The position numbers were made by a program, and so were the translations under genes. This document shows positions 7,734-16,595 of a DNA stretch of 64,000 nucleotides, piece after piece. Under the pieces are notes generated by a model. That model was given only the letters and a program-made list of their open reading frames with translations, was not told the DNA's origin and ran no database searches. This DNA comes from Caldilineaceae bacterium (GTDB lineage Bacteria > Chloroflexota > Anaerolineae > Caldilineales > Caldilineaceae): positions 1 to 64,000 of the forward strand of contig JAHBVF010000007.1 of assembly GCA_019637685.1 (NCBI GenBank), in the 5' to 3' direction. Position 1 is the stretch's first letter; each line of letters starts with the position of its first letter.

Positions 7734-9518
7734 ATGCAAACTACCCTGCCCACCTACCGCGCCCGACCTGTACCCTTTCGCCGCTCCGCCGGAGATTTTG
7801 TCGCCATTTGGGCTGTGGTGGCGGCTCTCTCTGTGCTGGCCGCGGTGGCGGGCTGGCAATTCTGGCACACGGATCGCATCTTCACCGGCGTACAGGTGGC
7901 GGGCGTGCCAGTGGGCGGAATGACCCGCTCCGCAGCGATCCTGCACCTGAGCCGGGAGCTACGCTCGTTTCCCGTTGCCCCCCTGCCCATCGAGTTTGAG
8001 GATCGCACGTGGACACTGAGCAGCGACCAATTTAACGCACAGCCCGATCTGCTGGCCGCGGTCAACGCGGCCTATCTCATCGGTCGTCAGGGCAACGCCC
8101 AGGAAAATCTGAGCGCCCAGTGGCGGTCATTACTGGGCCAGCAGAACATCAGCCCGGCGTTGACGTTTGATGAATCGGCCATCCGTTATGCCATCAGCCA
8201 AATTGCCGCGGATGTGCGCCGCCCCGGCCAGGCCCAGATAACCATCGGCGATATGACCCTGCCCTCTGCGCCCGGTGTGGATGTGGGCATAGACAACAGC
8301 ACGCGCCTGGTTCTGGCCCGTCTACAAAGCGGGGATAGACGCAATGTTGTCCTGCAAACTGCCCCCGTAGCGCCACCAGACGCACAGGCTAGTGCGGCTG
8401 ACGCTGCGGCTTCCCGCCCGCCCGCTCTGCCGCTGATTGTGCAGGACGAAGCATCTGGACTCGTCTTTGCTCTCGACCCAGCCACTCGCCAGCGCCTCTT
8501 GCCCAATGGGCCGGGCGGAAGCGTCAACGAAGCCGCGCTGGAGGAAATTATCGACGGCTGGGCCAAAGAAATCTACGTCCCGGCCCAAGATGCTCGTCTG
8601 CGTTTTGATGTAAACGCAGGCCGCCCGGTGGTGATAAAATCCAGTATGGCTGGGCGACAGTTGAATGTGGAGGCCACCATTGCGGCCATCCGCGGCGCGC
8701 TGGAAAGCGGCCAAAACCAGGCCCCACTGCCCGTGGAAGCTGTAGCACCCAAAGTAGACGCCAATCGAATCGACGAAATGGGCATCCGGGAATTGGTTGC
8801 CAACGGGACGACCTATTTTGCCGGGAGCAGCCTGGCCCGCATCCGCAATATCGAAGTGGCAGCCGAAAAATTTGAGGGCGTCGTCATCCCGCCCAACGGC
8901 ATTTTCAGCTTCAATTCCATTGTGCAGGATGTGAGCGCGGCCAACGGCTTTGAAGATTCGCTCATCATCTGGGGCGACCGCACCGCGGTGGGTGTGGGCG
9001 GCGGTGTCTGTCAGGTGAGCACGACGGCTTTCCGTTCGGCTTTTCTGGCCGGTTTTCCCATTGTCGAGCGCTACAATCACGGCTATGTGGTCAGTTGGTA
9101 TGGCGAGCCGGGGATGGACGCTACCATCTACACCCCGTCGGTCGACTTCAAATTCCGCAACGATACCAGCGCCTATCTCCTCGTCCAGCCGGTGGTAGAC
9201 AGCGTAAACGGAACCATCAGCTTCCTCTACTACGGCACAAAGCCAGACCGTCAAGTCACAGTTAGCCAGCCTATTATCAGCGATGTGGTGGAGGCCGGCG
9301 ATCCCGTCTATCAGGAGGACGAGAGCCTGGCGGTGGGGCAAATCAGACAGGTGGAGACAGCCAAAAATGGGCTGACCGTCACAGTGGAGCGCACGATTGT
9401 GGAAAACGGCCAAAGCCGGGTGGACAAAATTGTCTCCGTCTATCAGCCGTGGAGCGCCGTCTTTCTGGTGGGGCCGGGTACACCCATTCCCGGTCAGGAA
9501 CAGTCCACAACCCCCTGA
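7734..9518 (+). CDS. VanW family protein with peptidoglycan-binding domains, membrane-anchored
   Basis: 594 residues. One N-terminal TM anchor (about residues 24-45, AIWAVVAALSVLAAVAGWQF) is followed by an extracytoplasmic VGVPVGGMT-like PG_binding_4 repeat and a second such region around residues 230-330. The VanW domain occupies about residues 375-500, with FSFNSIVQDVSAANGF and GGGVCQVSTTAFRSAFLAG (GGGxCQxSTTLY-type core). The tail around residues 510-580 looks like a G5 domain (VSQPIISDVV to VERTIVENGQ). This architecture is that of YoaR/VanW cell-wall proteins, probably acting in peptidoglycan binding or remodelling; biochemical activity is unproven. A clear terminator follows at 9563. 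Confidence 0.92.
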   Translation: MQTTLPTYRARPVPFRRSAGDFVAIWAVVAALSVLAAVAGWQFWHTDRIFTGVQVAGVPVGGMTRSAAILHLSRELRSFPVAPLPIEFEDRTWTLSSDQFNAQPDLLAAVNAAYLIGRQGNAQENLSAQWRSLLGQQNISPALTFDESAIRYAISQIAADVRRPGQAQITIGDMTLPSAPGVDVGIDNSTRLVLARLQSGDRRNVVLQTAPVAPPDAQASAADAAASRPPALPLIVQDEASGLVFALDPATRQRLLPNGPGGSVNEAALEEIIDGWAKEIYVPAQDARLRFDVNAGRPVVIKSSMAGRQLNVEATIAAIRGALESGQNQAPLPVEAVAPKVDANRIDEMGIRELVANGTTYFAGSSLARIRNIEVAAEKFEGVVIPPNGIFSFNSIVQDVSAANGFEDSLIIWGDRTAVGVGGGVCQVSTTAFRSAFLAGFPIVERYNHGYVVSWYGEPGMDATIYTPSVDFKFRNDTSAYLLVQPVVDSVNGTISFLYYGTKPDRQVTVSQPIISDVVEAGDPVYQEDESLAVGQIRQVETAKNGLTVTVERTIVENGQSRVDKIVSVYQPWSAVFLVGPGTPIPGQEQSTTP

Positions 9519-9562
9519 CAGGACAGACGACCGCGCGGGTCTGTGGAGTCGCCAGATCAACA

Positions 9563-9601
9563 AAAAGGAGGGTGACCGATTCGTCCGGTTGCCCTCCTTT
9601 T
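9563..9601 (+). terminator. Rho-independent terminator after the VanW gene
   Basis: Arms AAAAGGAGGG (9563-9572) and CCCTCCTTTT (9592-9601) are perfectly complementary. Inner bases ACCG/CGGT extend the stem, and a T-rich stretch follows. Confidence 0.85.
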
Positions 9602-9832
9602 CTTCTACACCCCTCTACTACTGGAACTTTGTTGTCCATCGGGTGCGTTCCAGTCCCAGGCTGCCCTTATAACAACAGTACAGTACAGTAGCGCCGCGGG
9701 TAGTCACGAAGTACGCAGATACTTTCGGAAAACTTGTGCTATACTCGGTCAGCACCGCGTGAAACACATGCAGTCAATAGCTGCTATGCCCTGCAAACTT
9801 TCACTGAAATCTTTGGTACGCAGGAGGGAAAA

Positions 9833-11638
9833 ATGCGCCACAACCCAATTGTATTGTCCGCCGAATCCAAAAAGAGAGCCGACCCAACAGCCGAGACCGC
9901 CAGCGCCCAGGCGCAGAAAGGCGCAGCACAGAAACGCCAGGGCCGAAGAATGCTTCTGCAGGGGGCGGGGGTGCTGGCTGCATCCGCCGCGGCCACTGTG
10001 GCCCTGTCGCCGCACCGGGCGAGCGCATCGCCCACCAGCCAGGAAGGGGATGCCGTCCCCGCCATGCGCACCATCCGCTATCGGCCTCAGGCCAGGACCG
10101 GTGTGGCCGCGGGCAAGCCCACCCCGCCGCCGGTTGCGGTGATTGCCCTCAACCGGATGGGCTTCGGCCCCCGTCCCGGCGACATCGACGCCTTCAATGC
10201 CCTGGGCAGCACCGATGTGGAGCGGCTGACCGCTTATGTGGATCAGCAGTTGGACCCAGCCAGCATCGACGACAGCGCCTGCGACGCGGTGATTGCCAGC
10301 TACGGCTTCGAGACACTGGGCAAATCCCAGACCCAACTCTGGGCAGATCACATCAAAAGCGACGCGGCCAAAGATTGGCGCTACCGCCGCCTGCCCGTGT
10401 GGGAGACCGAGCGGGTGGCCTTTGTGCGCCTGCTCCACAGCCAACGCCAGTTGACCGAAGTGCTGGCCGATTTCTGGCACAATCATTTCAATGTCTACGG
10501 CTGGGATTCGTGGATTCAGTCCACATTCGTCCACTACGACCGGGATGTGATTCGGGCCAATATGTTGGGTAATTTCCGCAAAATGTTGGGCGATGTGGCC
10601 CGCAGCCCGGCGATGCTCTACTATCTGGACAACCAGACCAATTCCGGCGGCAACCCCAACGAGAACTACGCGCGGGAACTCTTCGAACTGCACGGCCTGG
10701 GCGCGGAAAACTATTTTGGCGTGCGCAAAACGACCGACCCGGAAATTGTGGATGGAGACGGCAAGCGCAAGGGCTACATCGACAGCGATGTCTACGGCGC
10801 AACCACCTGTTTCACCGGCTGGCGGGTGGACACAGAGACGGGTCTCTTCAAATTCGACGCGGCCAGCCATTTTCCCTACACAAAAGTTGTGATGGGCCAG
10901 ATCATTGAAGATTTTCTGGGAGAACAGGACGGCAATATCGTGCTGGACCTGCTCGCCAATCACCCTGGCACAGCCCGCTACATCGCCCGCAAGCTCTGCC
11001 GCCGCCTGGTCAGCGACGACCCGCCAGAGAGTCTGGTGCAGGCCGCGGCCGATGTCTTTCACGCCAACCGGGAAGCACCGGACCAGCTCAAAAAAGTGGT
11101 GCGGGCCATCCTTCTCTCCGAGGAATTTCGCACCACCTGGGGTGACAAGATTCGGCGTCCCTTCGACTTTGCCGGCGCGCTGCTGCGGGCTACCGGCTGC
11201 AATCACGACACCAAACAGGAGAACTTCTTCTGGTGGTACAACGCCATGGGCCAGCCCCTCTTTGCCTGGCATCCGCCCAACGGCTATCCCGATGTGGCCC
11301 CGGCCTGGAACAGCACAATGCCCATGCTCCAGCGCTGGCGTTTTGTCAACGATATCCTGGAATGGAAGATCGGCGGCGAGGGTGGGGACAAAGACGACAA
11401 ACGGATTGTGGTGGACGGCGTGATGCCCGCGGAAGTCACCACACCGGAAGCGATTGTGGACTTCTGGAGCCAGCGTCTGCTGGGCTATATTCTGCCGTCG
11501 TCTGAACGCACGGAGATTGTCGAATTTATGGCCTTTGGCCGGGGCACAGGCAGCGACCTGCCCCCGGACCAGATCGGCGAGCGGCTGCGTTATATGATTG
11601 GCCTGATTTTGATGTCGCCCTCTTTCCAGTGGCGCTAG
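9833..11638 (+). CDS. DUF1800 domain-containing protein, probable Tat substrate
   Basis: 601 residues. The start at 9833 is chosen because CAGGAGGG lies just upstream; an earlier in-frame ATG at 9734 would add 33 residues before this strong ribosome-binding site. Residues 39-70 read QGRRMLLQGAGVLAASAAAT, a twin-arginine-type export signal after an unusually long cytoplasmic N-terminus. The DUF1800 body starts with VIALNRMGFGPRPGDIDAFN and includes ADFWHNHFNVY, NENYARELFELHGLG and ARKLCRRLVSDDPP, all family hallmarks. Function is unknown; DUF1800 proteins nearly always pair with DUF1501 proteins, as here with a 16-base gap. Both are expected outside the cytoplasm. Confidence 0.95.
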   Translation: MRHNPIVLSAESKKRADPTAETASAQAQKGAAQKRQGRRMLLQGAGVLAASAAATVALSPHRASASPTSQEGDAVPAMRTIRYRPQARTGVAAGKPTPPPVAVIALNRMGFGPRPGDIDAFNALGSTDVERLTAYVDQQLDPASIDDSACDAVIASYGFETLGKSQTQLWADHIKSDAAKDWRYRRLPVWETERVAFVRLLHSQRQLTEVLADFWHNHFNVYGWDSWIQSTFVHYDRDVIRANMLGNFRKMLGDVARSPAMLYYLDNQTNSGGNPNENYARELFELHGLGAENYFGVRKTTDPEIVDGDGKRKGYIDSDVYGATTCFTGWRVDTETGLFKFDAASHFPYTKVVMGQIIEDFLGEQDGNIVLDLLANHPGTARYIARKLCRRLVSDDPPESLVQAAADVFHANREAPDQLKKVVRAILLSEEFRTTWGDKIRRPFDFAGALLRATGCNHDTKQENFFWWYNAMGQPLFAWHPPNGYPDVAPAWNSTMPMLQRWRFVNDILEWKIGGEGGDKDDKRIVVDGVMPAEVTTPEAIVDFWSQRLLGYILPSSERTEIVEFMAFGRGTGSDLPPDQIGERLRYMIGLILMSPSFQWR

Positions 11639-11654
11639 AAAGCGAGAAAATACG

Positions 11655-13055
11655 ATGACAACGAACGGAATTTCACGACGGGGCTTTCTGGTGGGCTGTT
11701 CCGCCGCGATTGCCGGTATGGCCGGAGCAAAACTGACCCACGTGGCCTTTGGCAGCCCGGACGCGGAGCCGAATCAGGAGGTGCTGGTCGTCGTTTTCCT
11801 GCGCGGCGGGATGGACGGTCTCTCGCTGGTTGCGCCCATCGCCGGGGCGGATCGGGGCTACTACGAAGCGGCCCGGGAGCGGCTGGCCCTGCCCGTGACC
11901 GGTGACAACAAAGCCCTCGATCTCAACGGGCTGCTGGGGTTGAACGCCGCGGCCGCGCCCTTCCACGAACTCTATCAGGCGGGCAAGGCGGCTGTGGTCC
12001 ACGCCGCGGGGCTGACCAGCGACACCCGCTCCCATTTTGACGCAATGCAATATATGGAGTTGGGCACGCCGGGGAGCAAAAGCAACACCACCGGTTGGCT
12101 CACCCGCCATCTCTCCACCGCAGGCAACCTGCCCGCCAATATTATTGCGCCAGCCGTGGCAGCCAGCGGCTCCACCCCCACTTCTCTGGCTGGCAGCCGG
12201 GAGGCCATCGGTATGACAAAACCGAAGGATTTCAACTTCAACGGCCACTGGTTCTACCGCAACTGGCAGCGCATGGCCCTGCGCAATATGTACAACGGCA
12301 CCACCTGGCTACACAGCGCAGGGACCCAAACCCTGGACGCCGTCGATGTGATTGAATATGCCGACCCGTCCAACTACACCGCGGAAAACGGCGCAATTTA
12401 TCCGGGCAACAGCTTTGGGACCAGCCTGCAAACCGTGGCCCAGATGATCAAACTCCAGTTGGGTATGCGCATCGCCACCATCGATCTGGGCGGCTGGGAC
12501 ACCCACGAATATCAGGGCGATTCGGGCACGGGCTACTTTGCCGGGCAGATCACCAGTCTGACCCAGGGGCTGCACGCGCTGATGACGGACCTCTCCAATT
12601 CCGGCGGCACGGATCACAGCAAACGGCTGACGGTTGTGGTGATGAGTGAGTTTGGCCGCAGCTTTAAAGAGAACGCCAGCCGGGGCACGGATCACGGCCA
12701 CGGCAACGCCATGCTGCTGGTGGGGGGCGGCATCAACGGCGGGCAGGTCTACGGCCAATGGCCGGGGCTGCATACGGACCAGTTGTACGACCGGCGGGAT
12801 TTGGAGATCACCACCGACTACCGCCGGGTGTTGAGCGAAATTCTCATCCGCAAACTGGGCAACCCCCATTTGGGCACAATCTTCCCCGGCTATACCGGTT
12901 ACGACCCCTTGGGGATCGTCCAGGGCAGCGATCTGACACCGGTCTACACGCCGGTGACACCCACGCCCACGCCCACGGCAGTGGCAACACCCAATCCCAA
13001 CGACAACAATTTGGGCAATAAGAATCGCATCTACCTGCCGGGGGTAAGCCGGTAG
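11655..13055 (+). CDS. DUF1501 domain-containing protein with Tat signal and C-terminal LP motif
   Basis: 466 residues. N-terminal ISRRGFLVGCSAAIAGMAGA is a strong Tat signal. The body has VVFLRGGMDGLSLVAP, the GWDTHEYQG block and EFGRSFKENASRGTDHGHGN, the conserved metal/sulfatase-like core of DUF1501 (alkaline-phosphatase superfamily-like). The C-terminus departs from the family: a TPVTPTPTPTAVATPNPN linker and then a final IYLPGVSR at the stop. The same kind of ending is seen in two other secreted proteins in this window (24711-30482 and 50190-53429). It forms a two-gene operon with the DUF1800 gene and is closed by a strong hairpin at 13063. Confidence 0.95.
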   Translation: MTTNGISRRGFLVGCSAAIAGMAGAKLTHVAFGSPDAEPNQEVLVVVFLRGGMDGLSLVAPIAGADRGYYEAARERLALPVTGDNKALDLNGLLGLNAAAAPFHELYQAGKAAVVHAAGLTSDTRSHFDAMQYMELGTPGSKSNTTGWLTRHLSTAGNLPANIIAPAVAASGSTPTSLAGSREAIGMTKPKDFNFNGHWFYRNWQRMALRNMYNGTTWLHSAGTQTLDAVDVIEYADPSNYTAENGAIYPGNSFGTSLQTVAQMIKLQLGMRIATIDLGGWDTHEYQGDSGTGYFAGQITSLTQGLHALMTDLSNSGGTDHSKRLTVVVMSEFGRSFKENASRGTDHGHGNAMLLVGGGINGGQVYGQWPGLHTDQLYDRRDLEITTDYRRVLSEILIRKLGNPHLGTIFPGYTGYDPLGIVQGSDLTPVYTPVTPTPTPTAVATPNPNDNNLGNKNRIYLPGVSR

Positions 13056-13062
13056 TAGACAG

Positions 13063-13104
13063 AAAAAAGTCCCCGACACTTTGGAAAGTGCCGGGGACTT
13101 TTTG
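13063..13104 (+). terminator. Rho-independent terminator after the DUF1800-DUF1501 operon
   Basis: Nearly perfect stem: AAAAGTCCCCGACACTTT pairs with AAAGTGCCGGGGACTTTT around a two-base loop. The symmetric A/T flanks make it usable in both directions, also for the convergent DUF2442 gene. Confidence 0.9.
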
Positions 13105-13151
13105 GTCTACACAAAGTTGGGGGGATGTACTTCGCTCTCCCCACAGAAATC

Positions 13152-13460
13152 CTACACGGGGACATTCTCTGATCGCCACTGGCTCTGCCTTCTGGTGATG
13201 ATAGCATCCTTATAATCAGGCCAGTTACGCAATGTTTCTGGATCAAAATCTGCACCGGTAGGCCACTCCAGACAGCCAGCGTAGTCGCTGAGTTGGACTT
13301 GTTCAAACAACTCTTTGTCGCGCAGAGGACCAAAAACAGGCCCGTATAGAACCGGCAAGAAGTCAATCGTTTGCTCGCTGCCATCGTCAAAGCAAATCCG
13401 TAACGTATAAGCACCGACGATCTCAAACTTTGTAACTCGGAATAATTTATGCCGCTGCAT
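13152..13460 (-). CDS. DUF2442 domain-containing protein
   Basis: 102 residues. Pattern FKIVGAYTLRICFDDGSEQTIDF-like, then LYGPVFGPLRDKELFEQVQL and TGADFDPETLR, is the DUF2442 signature (small beta-rich protein). It is usually encoded next to a DUF4160 protein in what looks like a toxin-antitoxin-type pair. Here it begins 2 bases after the natural end of the upstream DUF4160 frame. C-terminal residues beyond DFDPETLRN are a somewhat long tail. Molecular role unproven. Confidence 0.9.
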   Translation of the reverse strand: MQRHKLFRVTKFEIVGAYTLRICFDDGSEQTIDFLPVLYGPVFGPLRDKELFEQVQLSDYAGCLEWPTGADFDPETLRNWPDYKDAIITRRQSQWRSENVPV

Positions 13461-13462
13461 CC

Positions 13463-13723
13463 CTAAATTCCTCCTTCAATTTTATCCGTCGGTAATCCAT
13501 TCCTGGCCTGATTCCAATTGTGCATCAACTCTTCCTAATGGACTTCAGCCCACCCCAAAACAATGTGTTGCTGGCGTCGCGGAAGATTTCCTTCATACAG
13601 AGCAGGCGGATCGATCGTAAATAATGCGACATACTCGCCATAGTAGGCGTGAAAGTGGGGATGATGCTGATCGTCATAGTACATTCGGATTTTGATTCCG
13701 TGGAATCGGGAGATCTCTGGCAT
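13463..13723 (-). pseudogene. DUF4160 domain-containing protein interrupted by an in-frame amber codon
   Basis: From the ATG at 13723 the frame reads MPEISRFHGIKIRMYYDDQH, HPHFHAYYGEY and VLGWAEVH, the DUF4160 signature, then meets TAG at 13535-13537. Without that codon the frame continues EELMHNWNQARNGLPTDKIE, exactly the expected C-terminal helix of DUF4160, and ends at 13463, immediately before DUF2442. The likely change is CAG to TAG. The truncated product would be 62 residues (13535-13723). Possible readings are a recent nonsense mutation, amber suppression or a base-call error. An upstream in-frame ATG at 13771 is less likely, as MPEIS is the usual family start. Confidence 0.85.
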
Positions 13724-13796
13724 GAAACCTTCCATTGCGTAAAGGTCTGCGATGCCTCGATTATACCACATTTGTGATAGACTTCTCCGCAGATAA

Positions 13797-13985
13797 GTTT
13801 ATTGCAGCGTCAACAAAGTTTTTTGGGGTTAGAAGTTCGACTTTTCAGAAAAGTCGAACTTCGGCAGTCGAATAATTTTGTTGTAGGCGCTGCTTGTAGC
13901 TGCGCAAGGGACGAATGCCCCTTCGGCTGCCTGTGCAGTTCAAAACTGCACCTACGGTAACGTCGAATCACTTAATTTACAGTGT
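13797..13985. repeat. Composite repeat with 14-bp perfect hairpin (copy 1)
   Basis: Contains ATTGCAGCGTCAACAAAGTT, then GAAGTTCGACTTTT (13832-13845), a CAG loop, and AAAAGTCGAACTTC (13849-13862). A TGTAGGCGCTGCTTGTAGC-type block and an inverted TGCACCTACGG block follow. All pieces recur at 38205-38400 in another arrangement, the TGTAGGCGC block in opposite orientation. No gene is visible. Confidence 0.85.
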
Positions 13986-14015
13986 ATTTATTCCGCACTT
14001 TGAAAGATTTTTGCT

Positions 14016-14897
14016 ATGACTACACCCTACATCCCCACCGGTGACTACACCCTCCTCGATTCTGGCGGCGAGCGCAAGCTGGAGCAGATCGGCGATGTGC
14101 GCCTGGTGCGCCAGGCCCCCCAGGCTGTGTGGAGTACCCGCCTGCCCGCAGCCGAATGGCAGGCCGCGGATGCGGTCTATGAACGGGACAGCACCGGCGG
14201 CGGCGACTGGCAGTTTGGGCAGAAGATGTCCCGACGGATGGAGATTCTCTACGCCAATCTGCACTTCCAGATCAAACTGACCGATTTCGGCCATCTGGGG
14301 CTTTTCCCCGAACAGGCACAGAATTGGGAATGGATGCGTGGCCTGATCCGCGACCGGCTGCAGCGCACAAACGGGCGCAACCTCCACGTACTCAACCTCT
14401 TCGCCTATACAGGCGGCAGCACCCTGGCGTGCAGCCAGGCCGGCGCGCATCTCGTCCACGTGGACGCGGCCAAAGGGGTGGTGGACTGGGCCAAAGAGAA
14501 TGCCCGGCTCAGCCGCCTGGAAGAGCGCCCCATCCGCTGGCTGGTGGACGACGCGCTTAAATTCGTCAAGCGCGAAGCCCGCCGGGAGAATCGCTATCAG
14601 GGCATTATTCTGGACCCGCCCAGTTTTGGCCGGGGACCCAAAGGCGAAGTCTTCAAAATTGAGAACGATCTGCTGCCCCTGCTGGAAGCCTGCCGGGAGA
14701 TTCTGGCCCCGGACGCACTCTTTTTCCTGCTCAGTTGTCACACCCCCGGCTTCACCCCCACCACCCTGCGCAACGAAGTGCTGGAAGTGGTGGAGCGCTG
14801 GGGCGGACAGGTAGAAGAAGGCGAAATGCTCATCCCCGAACAGTCGGGGCGAATGCTGCCCAGCGGTTCCTATGCCCGTTGGCGGGCCGACAAGTAA
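14016..14897 (+). CDS. Class I SAM-dependent methyltransferase, RlmI/RlmK-like 23S rRNA methyltransferase family
   Basis: 293 residues. SAM-binding motif I is [20 protein letters not shown], followed by the acidic [17 protein letters not shown]. Motif IV is [16 protein letters not shown], the DPPxF signature of RlmI/RlmK-like rRNA or nucleic-acid methyltransferases. Upstream [11 protein letters not shown] is also characteristic. It lacks the N-terminal PUA domain of E. coli RlmI, so the exact target base is uncertain. The next gene, a SpoU methyltransferase, starts 22 bases downstream, suggesting a small RNA-modification operon. The start follows directly after composite repeat DNA, and no clear ribosome-binding site is visible. 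Confidence 0.88.
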   Translation: MTTPYIPTGDYTLLDSGGERKLEQIGDVRLVRQAPQAVWSTRLPAAEWQAADAVYERDSTGGGDWQFGQKMSRRMEILYANLHFQIKLTDFGHLGLFPEQAQNWEWMRGLIRDRLQRTNGRNLHVLNLFAYTGGSTLACSQAGAHLVHVDAAKGVVDWAKENARLSRLEERPIRWLVDDALKFVKREARRENRYQGIILDPPSFGRGPKGEVFKIENDLLPLLEACREILAPDALFFLLSCHTPGFTPTTLRNEVLEVVERWGGQVEEGEMLIPEQSGRMLPSGSYARWRADK

Positions 14898-14919
14898 AAC
14901 AGCAGACACAGCAGCACAT

Positions 14920-15720
14920 ATGCACATCACCAGCCCTGGCAACCCCCGCATCAAAAATGTCGTGCGTCTGACGGCCAACCGCCGCCAGCGGGAGCAGTCC
15001 CGGCAGACGATTGTCGAAGGCAGCCGGGAAGTGCGTCGCTGTCTGGACGCGGGCGTTATCCCCGCCGAAGCTTATCTCTGCCCGGAACTCATCGCGGCAG
15101 ACGATCAGGACATTGCCCATCGTCTCTCGCAACTTGCCCCCCGCCATGCACAGATCGCCACTGTTCCCCCCGAAATATTTGCCAAAATAGCCGTGCGCGG
15201 TGACAGCGGCGGCCTTCTTCTCGTCATCCCCTACACCCGGACCCGTCTGAACGATCTGCCCCTCTCGGCCAATCCCTTTTTGGTGGTGGTGGAAGGCGCG
15301 GAGAAACCGGGCAATGTGGGCGCGATTCTGCGCACAGCCGACGCGGCCGGGGTGGACGGGCTGATTCTCTGCGCGGGGGGGACGGACCTGCACAACCCGA
15401 ATGTGATCCGGGCCAGTCTGGGCACACGCTTCACAGTGCCCGTGGCCGAAGCCCCCACCGCGGAGGTCATCGCCTGGCTGAAGGAGCGGGGGATTGTGGC
15501 AGTGGCGGCCACGCCGGATGCAACGGCAGCCTACACAGAGGCAGACCTGACCGGCCCGGTGGCGATTGTCACCGGCAGCGAGGCCGAGGGGCTAAGCGAT
15601 GAGTGGCTGGCCGCGGCCGCGGCCACAGTCACCATTCCCATGCGGGGCGTGGCCGACAGCCTGAATCTGGCGACATCCACCGCGCTGCTGCTCTACGAAG
15701 TGGTGCGCCAGCGGGGATAG
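14920..15720 (+). CDS. TrmH/SpoU family RNA 2'-O-methyltransferase
   Basis: 266 residues from MHITSPGNPRIKNVVRLTAN. The N-terminal substrate-binding domain contains RQTIVEGSREVRRCLDAG. The SPOUT catalytic domain has motif 1 PFLVVVEGAEKPGNVGAILR, motif 2 IVTGSEAEGLSDEW and motif 3 IPMRGVADSLNLATSTALLLYE, all intact. These enzymes form a trefoil-knot dimer and methylate ribose 2'-OH of rRNA or tRNA. The target here cannot be told from sequence, although it resembles RlmB/TsnR-like proteins. The upstream in-frame ATG at 14872 overlaps the previous gene and adds an unrelated tail, so 14920 is preferred. Confidence 0.93.
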   Translation: MHITSPGNPRIKNVVRLTANRRQREQSRQTIVEGSREVRRCLDAGVIPAEAYLCPELIAADDQDIAHRLSQLAPRHAQIATVPPEIFAKIAVRGDSGGLLLVIPYTRTRLNDLPLSANPFLVVVEGAEKPGNVGAILRTADAAGVDGLILCAGGTDLHNPNVIRASLGTRFTVPVAEAPTAEVIAWLKERGIVAVAATPDATAAYTEADLTGPVAIVTGSEAEGLSDEWLAAAAATVTIPMRGVADSLNLATSTALLLYEVVRQRG

Positions 15721-15734
15721 GCGATTCAAAACCG

Positions 15735-15815
15735 CGGTTTGTCCACAGATTTCACAGATGGACACAGATTTAATTCGTGTTATCTGCAAAAAACTGCGCC
15801 ATCTGTGGACATAGA
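15735..15815. repeat. Dispersed inverted repeat, CACAGATTT family
   Basis: GTCCACAGATTTCACAGATG and CGCCATCTGTGGACATAG form imperfect arms around a TTAATTCGTGTTATCTGC core. It lies in the convergent gap between the TrmH gene and the minus-strand methyltransferase, where it could act as a weak bidirectional terminator. Confidence 0.7.
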
Positions 15816-15818
15816 TAT

Positions 15819-16592
15819 TCACGCAGCCATCGGTTTGCGGGTCTCAATCGTATAGTACGCGGCGAAAAAGGCCAGATCGCCGGTCTTTTCCAGTCGCTCC
15901 TGCAGGGCGAAAAGATCGGCCTGGTGGGTGGCGACGGTGAAGTTCGGCACTTCCCAGGGCACACACTTGAGATAGTAGACGATCGCGCCCACATCGGTGA
16001 AGCGCAGTTTCCCCGCCCATTCCTGCACCTGCACAATCTCCAACCCCGCGGCCTGCAGCCGGGGCACATAGCGTTCCGGCGTGGCGTCCGGCCACTGGGG
16101 GGTTGCGCCAAAATAGGCCATCAGGTCGTGGGTCCACATGCCGTGGACCTGCTGGGTGAGAAAGCGGCCACCGGGCGCAAGGATGCGGGCAATCTCCGCG
16201 GCGTTGAAGGCCGAGTGGCGGTTGAGCACCAGAGCGAACTCGCCGTCGGCAAAGGGCAGTGGGTCCTCGTCGGTGATGCGCACATCCACTACTGCCACAC
16301 CCAGCGGCTCCAGCCGCTGGCGGGCCAGGGCCAGATTGGGCGGATATTCCTCGGTGGCTACCACCCGTCCCGGCCAGTGGGGCCGCATTTCTAACAGACG
16401 TTCGCCGCCACCCGTGTCCATATCCAGCACAGAGTCCGCGGCGTCCATCAGTTCGCAGGCCCGCTCAATGTAGTCCCAGGGCAGAGGGTCTTCGTTCATC
16501 CGCCCGGCCAGATAGGAGAAGTCCCAGCCGATGAAAGGCTGGCGTTCTTCCTCCTGCCAGGTGCTCAGCAGTTCTGCACGATTCTTCTGCAT
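15819..16592 (-). CDS. Class I SAM-dependent methyltransferase
   Basis: 257 residues. Motif I is DSVLDMDTGGGERLLEM and motif II EYPPNLALARQRLEPLG. The motif IV region is LPFADGEFALVLNRHSAFN, followed by IARILAPGGRFLTQQV, the usual type-11 methyltransferase layout. GGEFxLVxNRHxxF-like wording is typical of small-molecule methyltransferases of unknown substrate in Chloroflexota and Actinobacteria. It starts 3 bases after the stop of the upstream DUF1295 membrane protein, so the two are almost certainly one operon; a lipid or quinone-like substrate is possible but not shown. Confidence 0.88.
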   Translation of the reverse strand: MQKNRAELLSTWQEEERQPFIGWDFSYLAGRMNEDPLPWDYIERACELMDAADSVLDMDTGGGERLLEMRPHWPGRVVATEEYPPNLALARQRLEPLGVAVVDVRITDEDPLPFADGEFALVLNRHSAFNAAEIARILAPGGRFLTQQVHGMWTHDLMAYFGATPQWPDATPERYVPRLQAAGLEIVQVQEWAGKLRFTDVGAIVYYLKCVPWEVPNFTVATHQADLFALQERLEKTGDLAFFAAYYTIETRKPMAA

Positions 16593-16595
16593 CGC

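Noticed and set aside
9749..11272. Long minus-strand open frame (507 codons) opposite the DUF1800 gene
   Set aside because: Shadow of a well-supported gene; composition is not protein-like.
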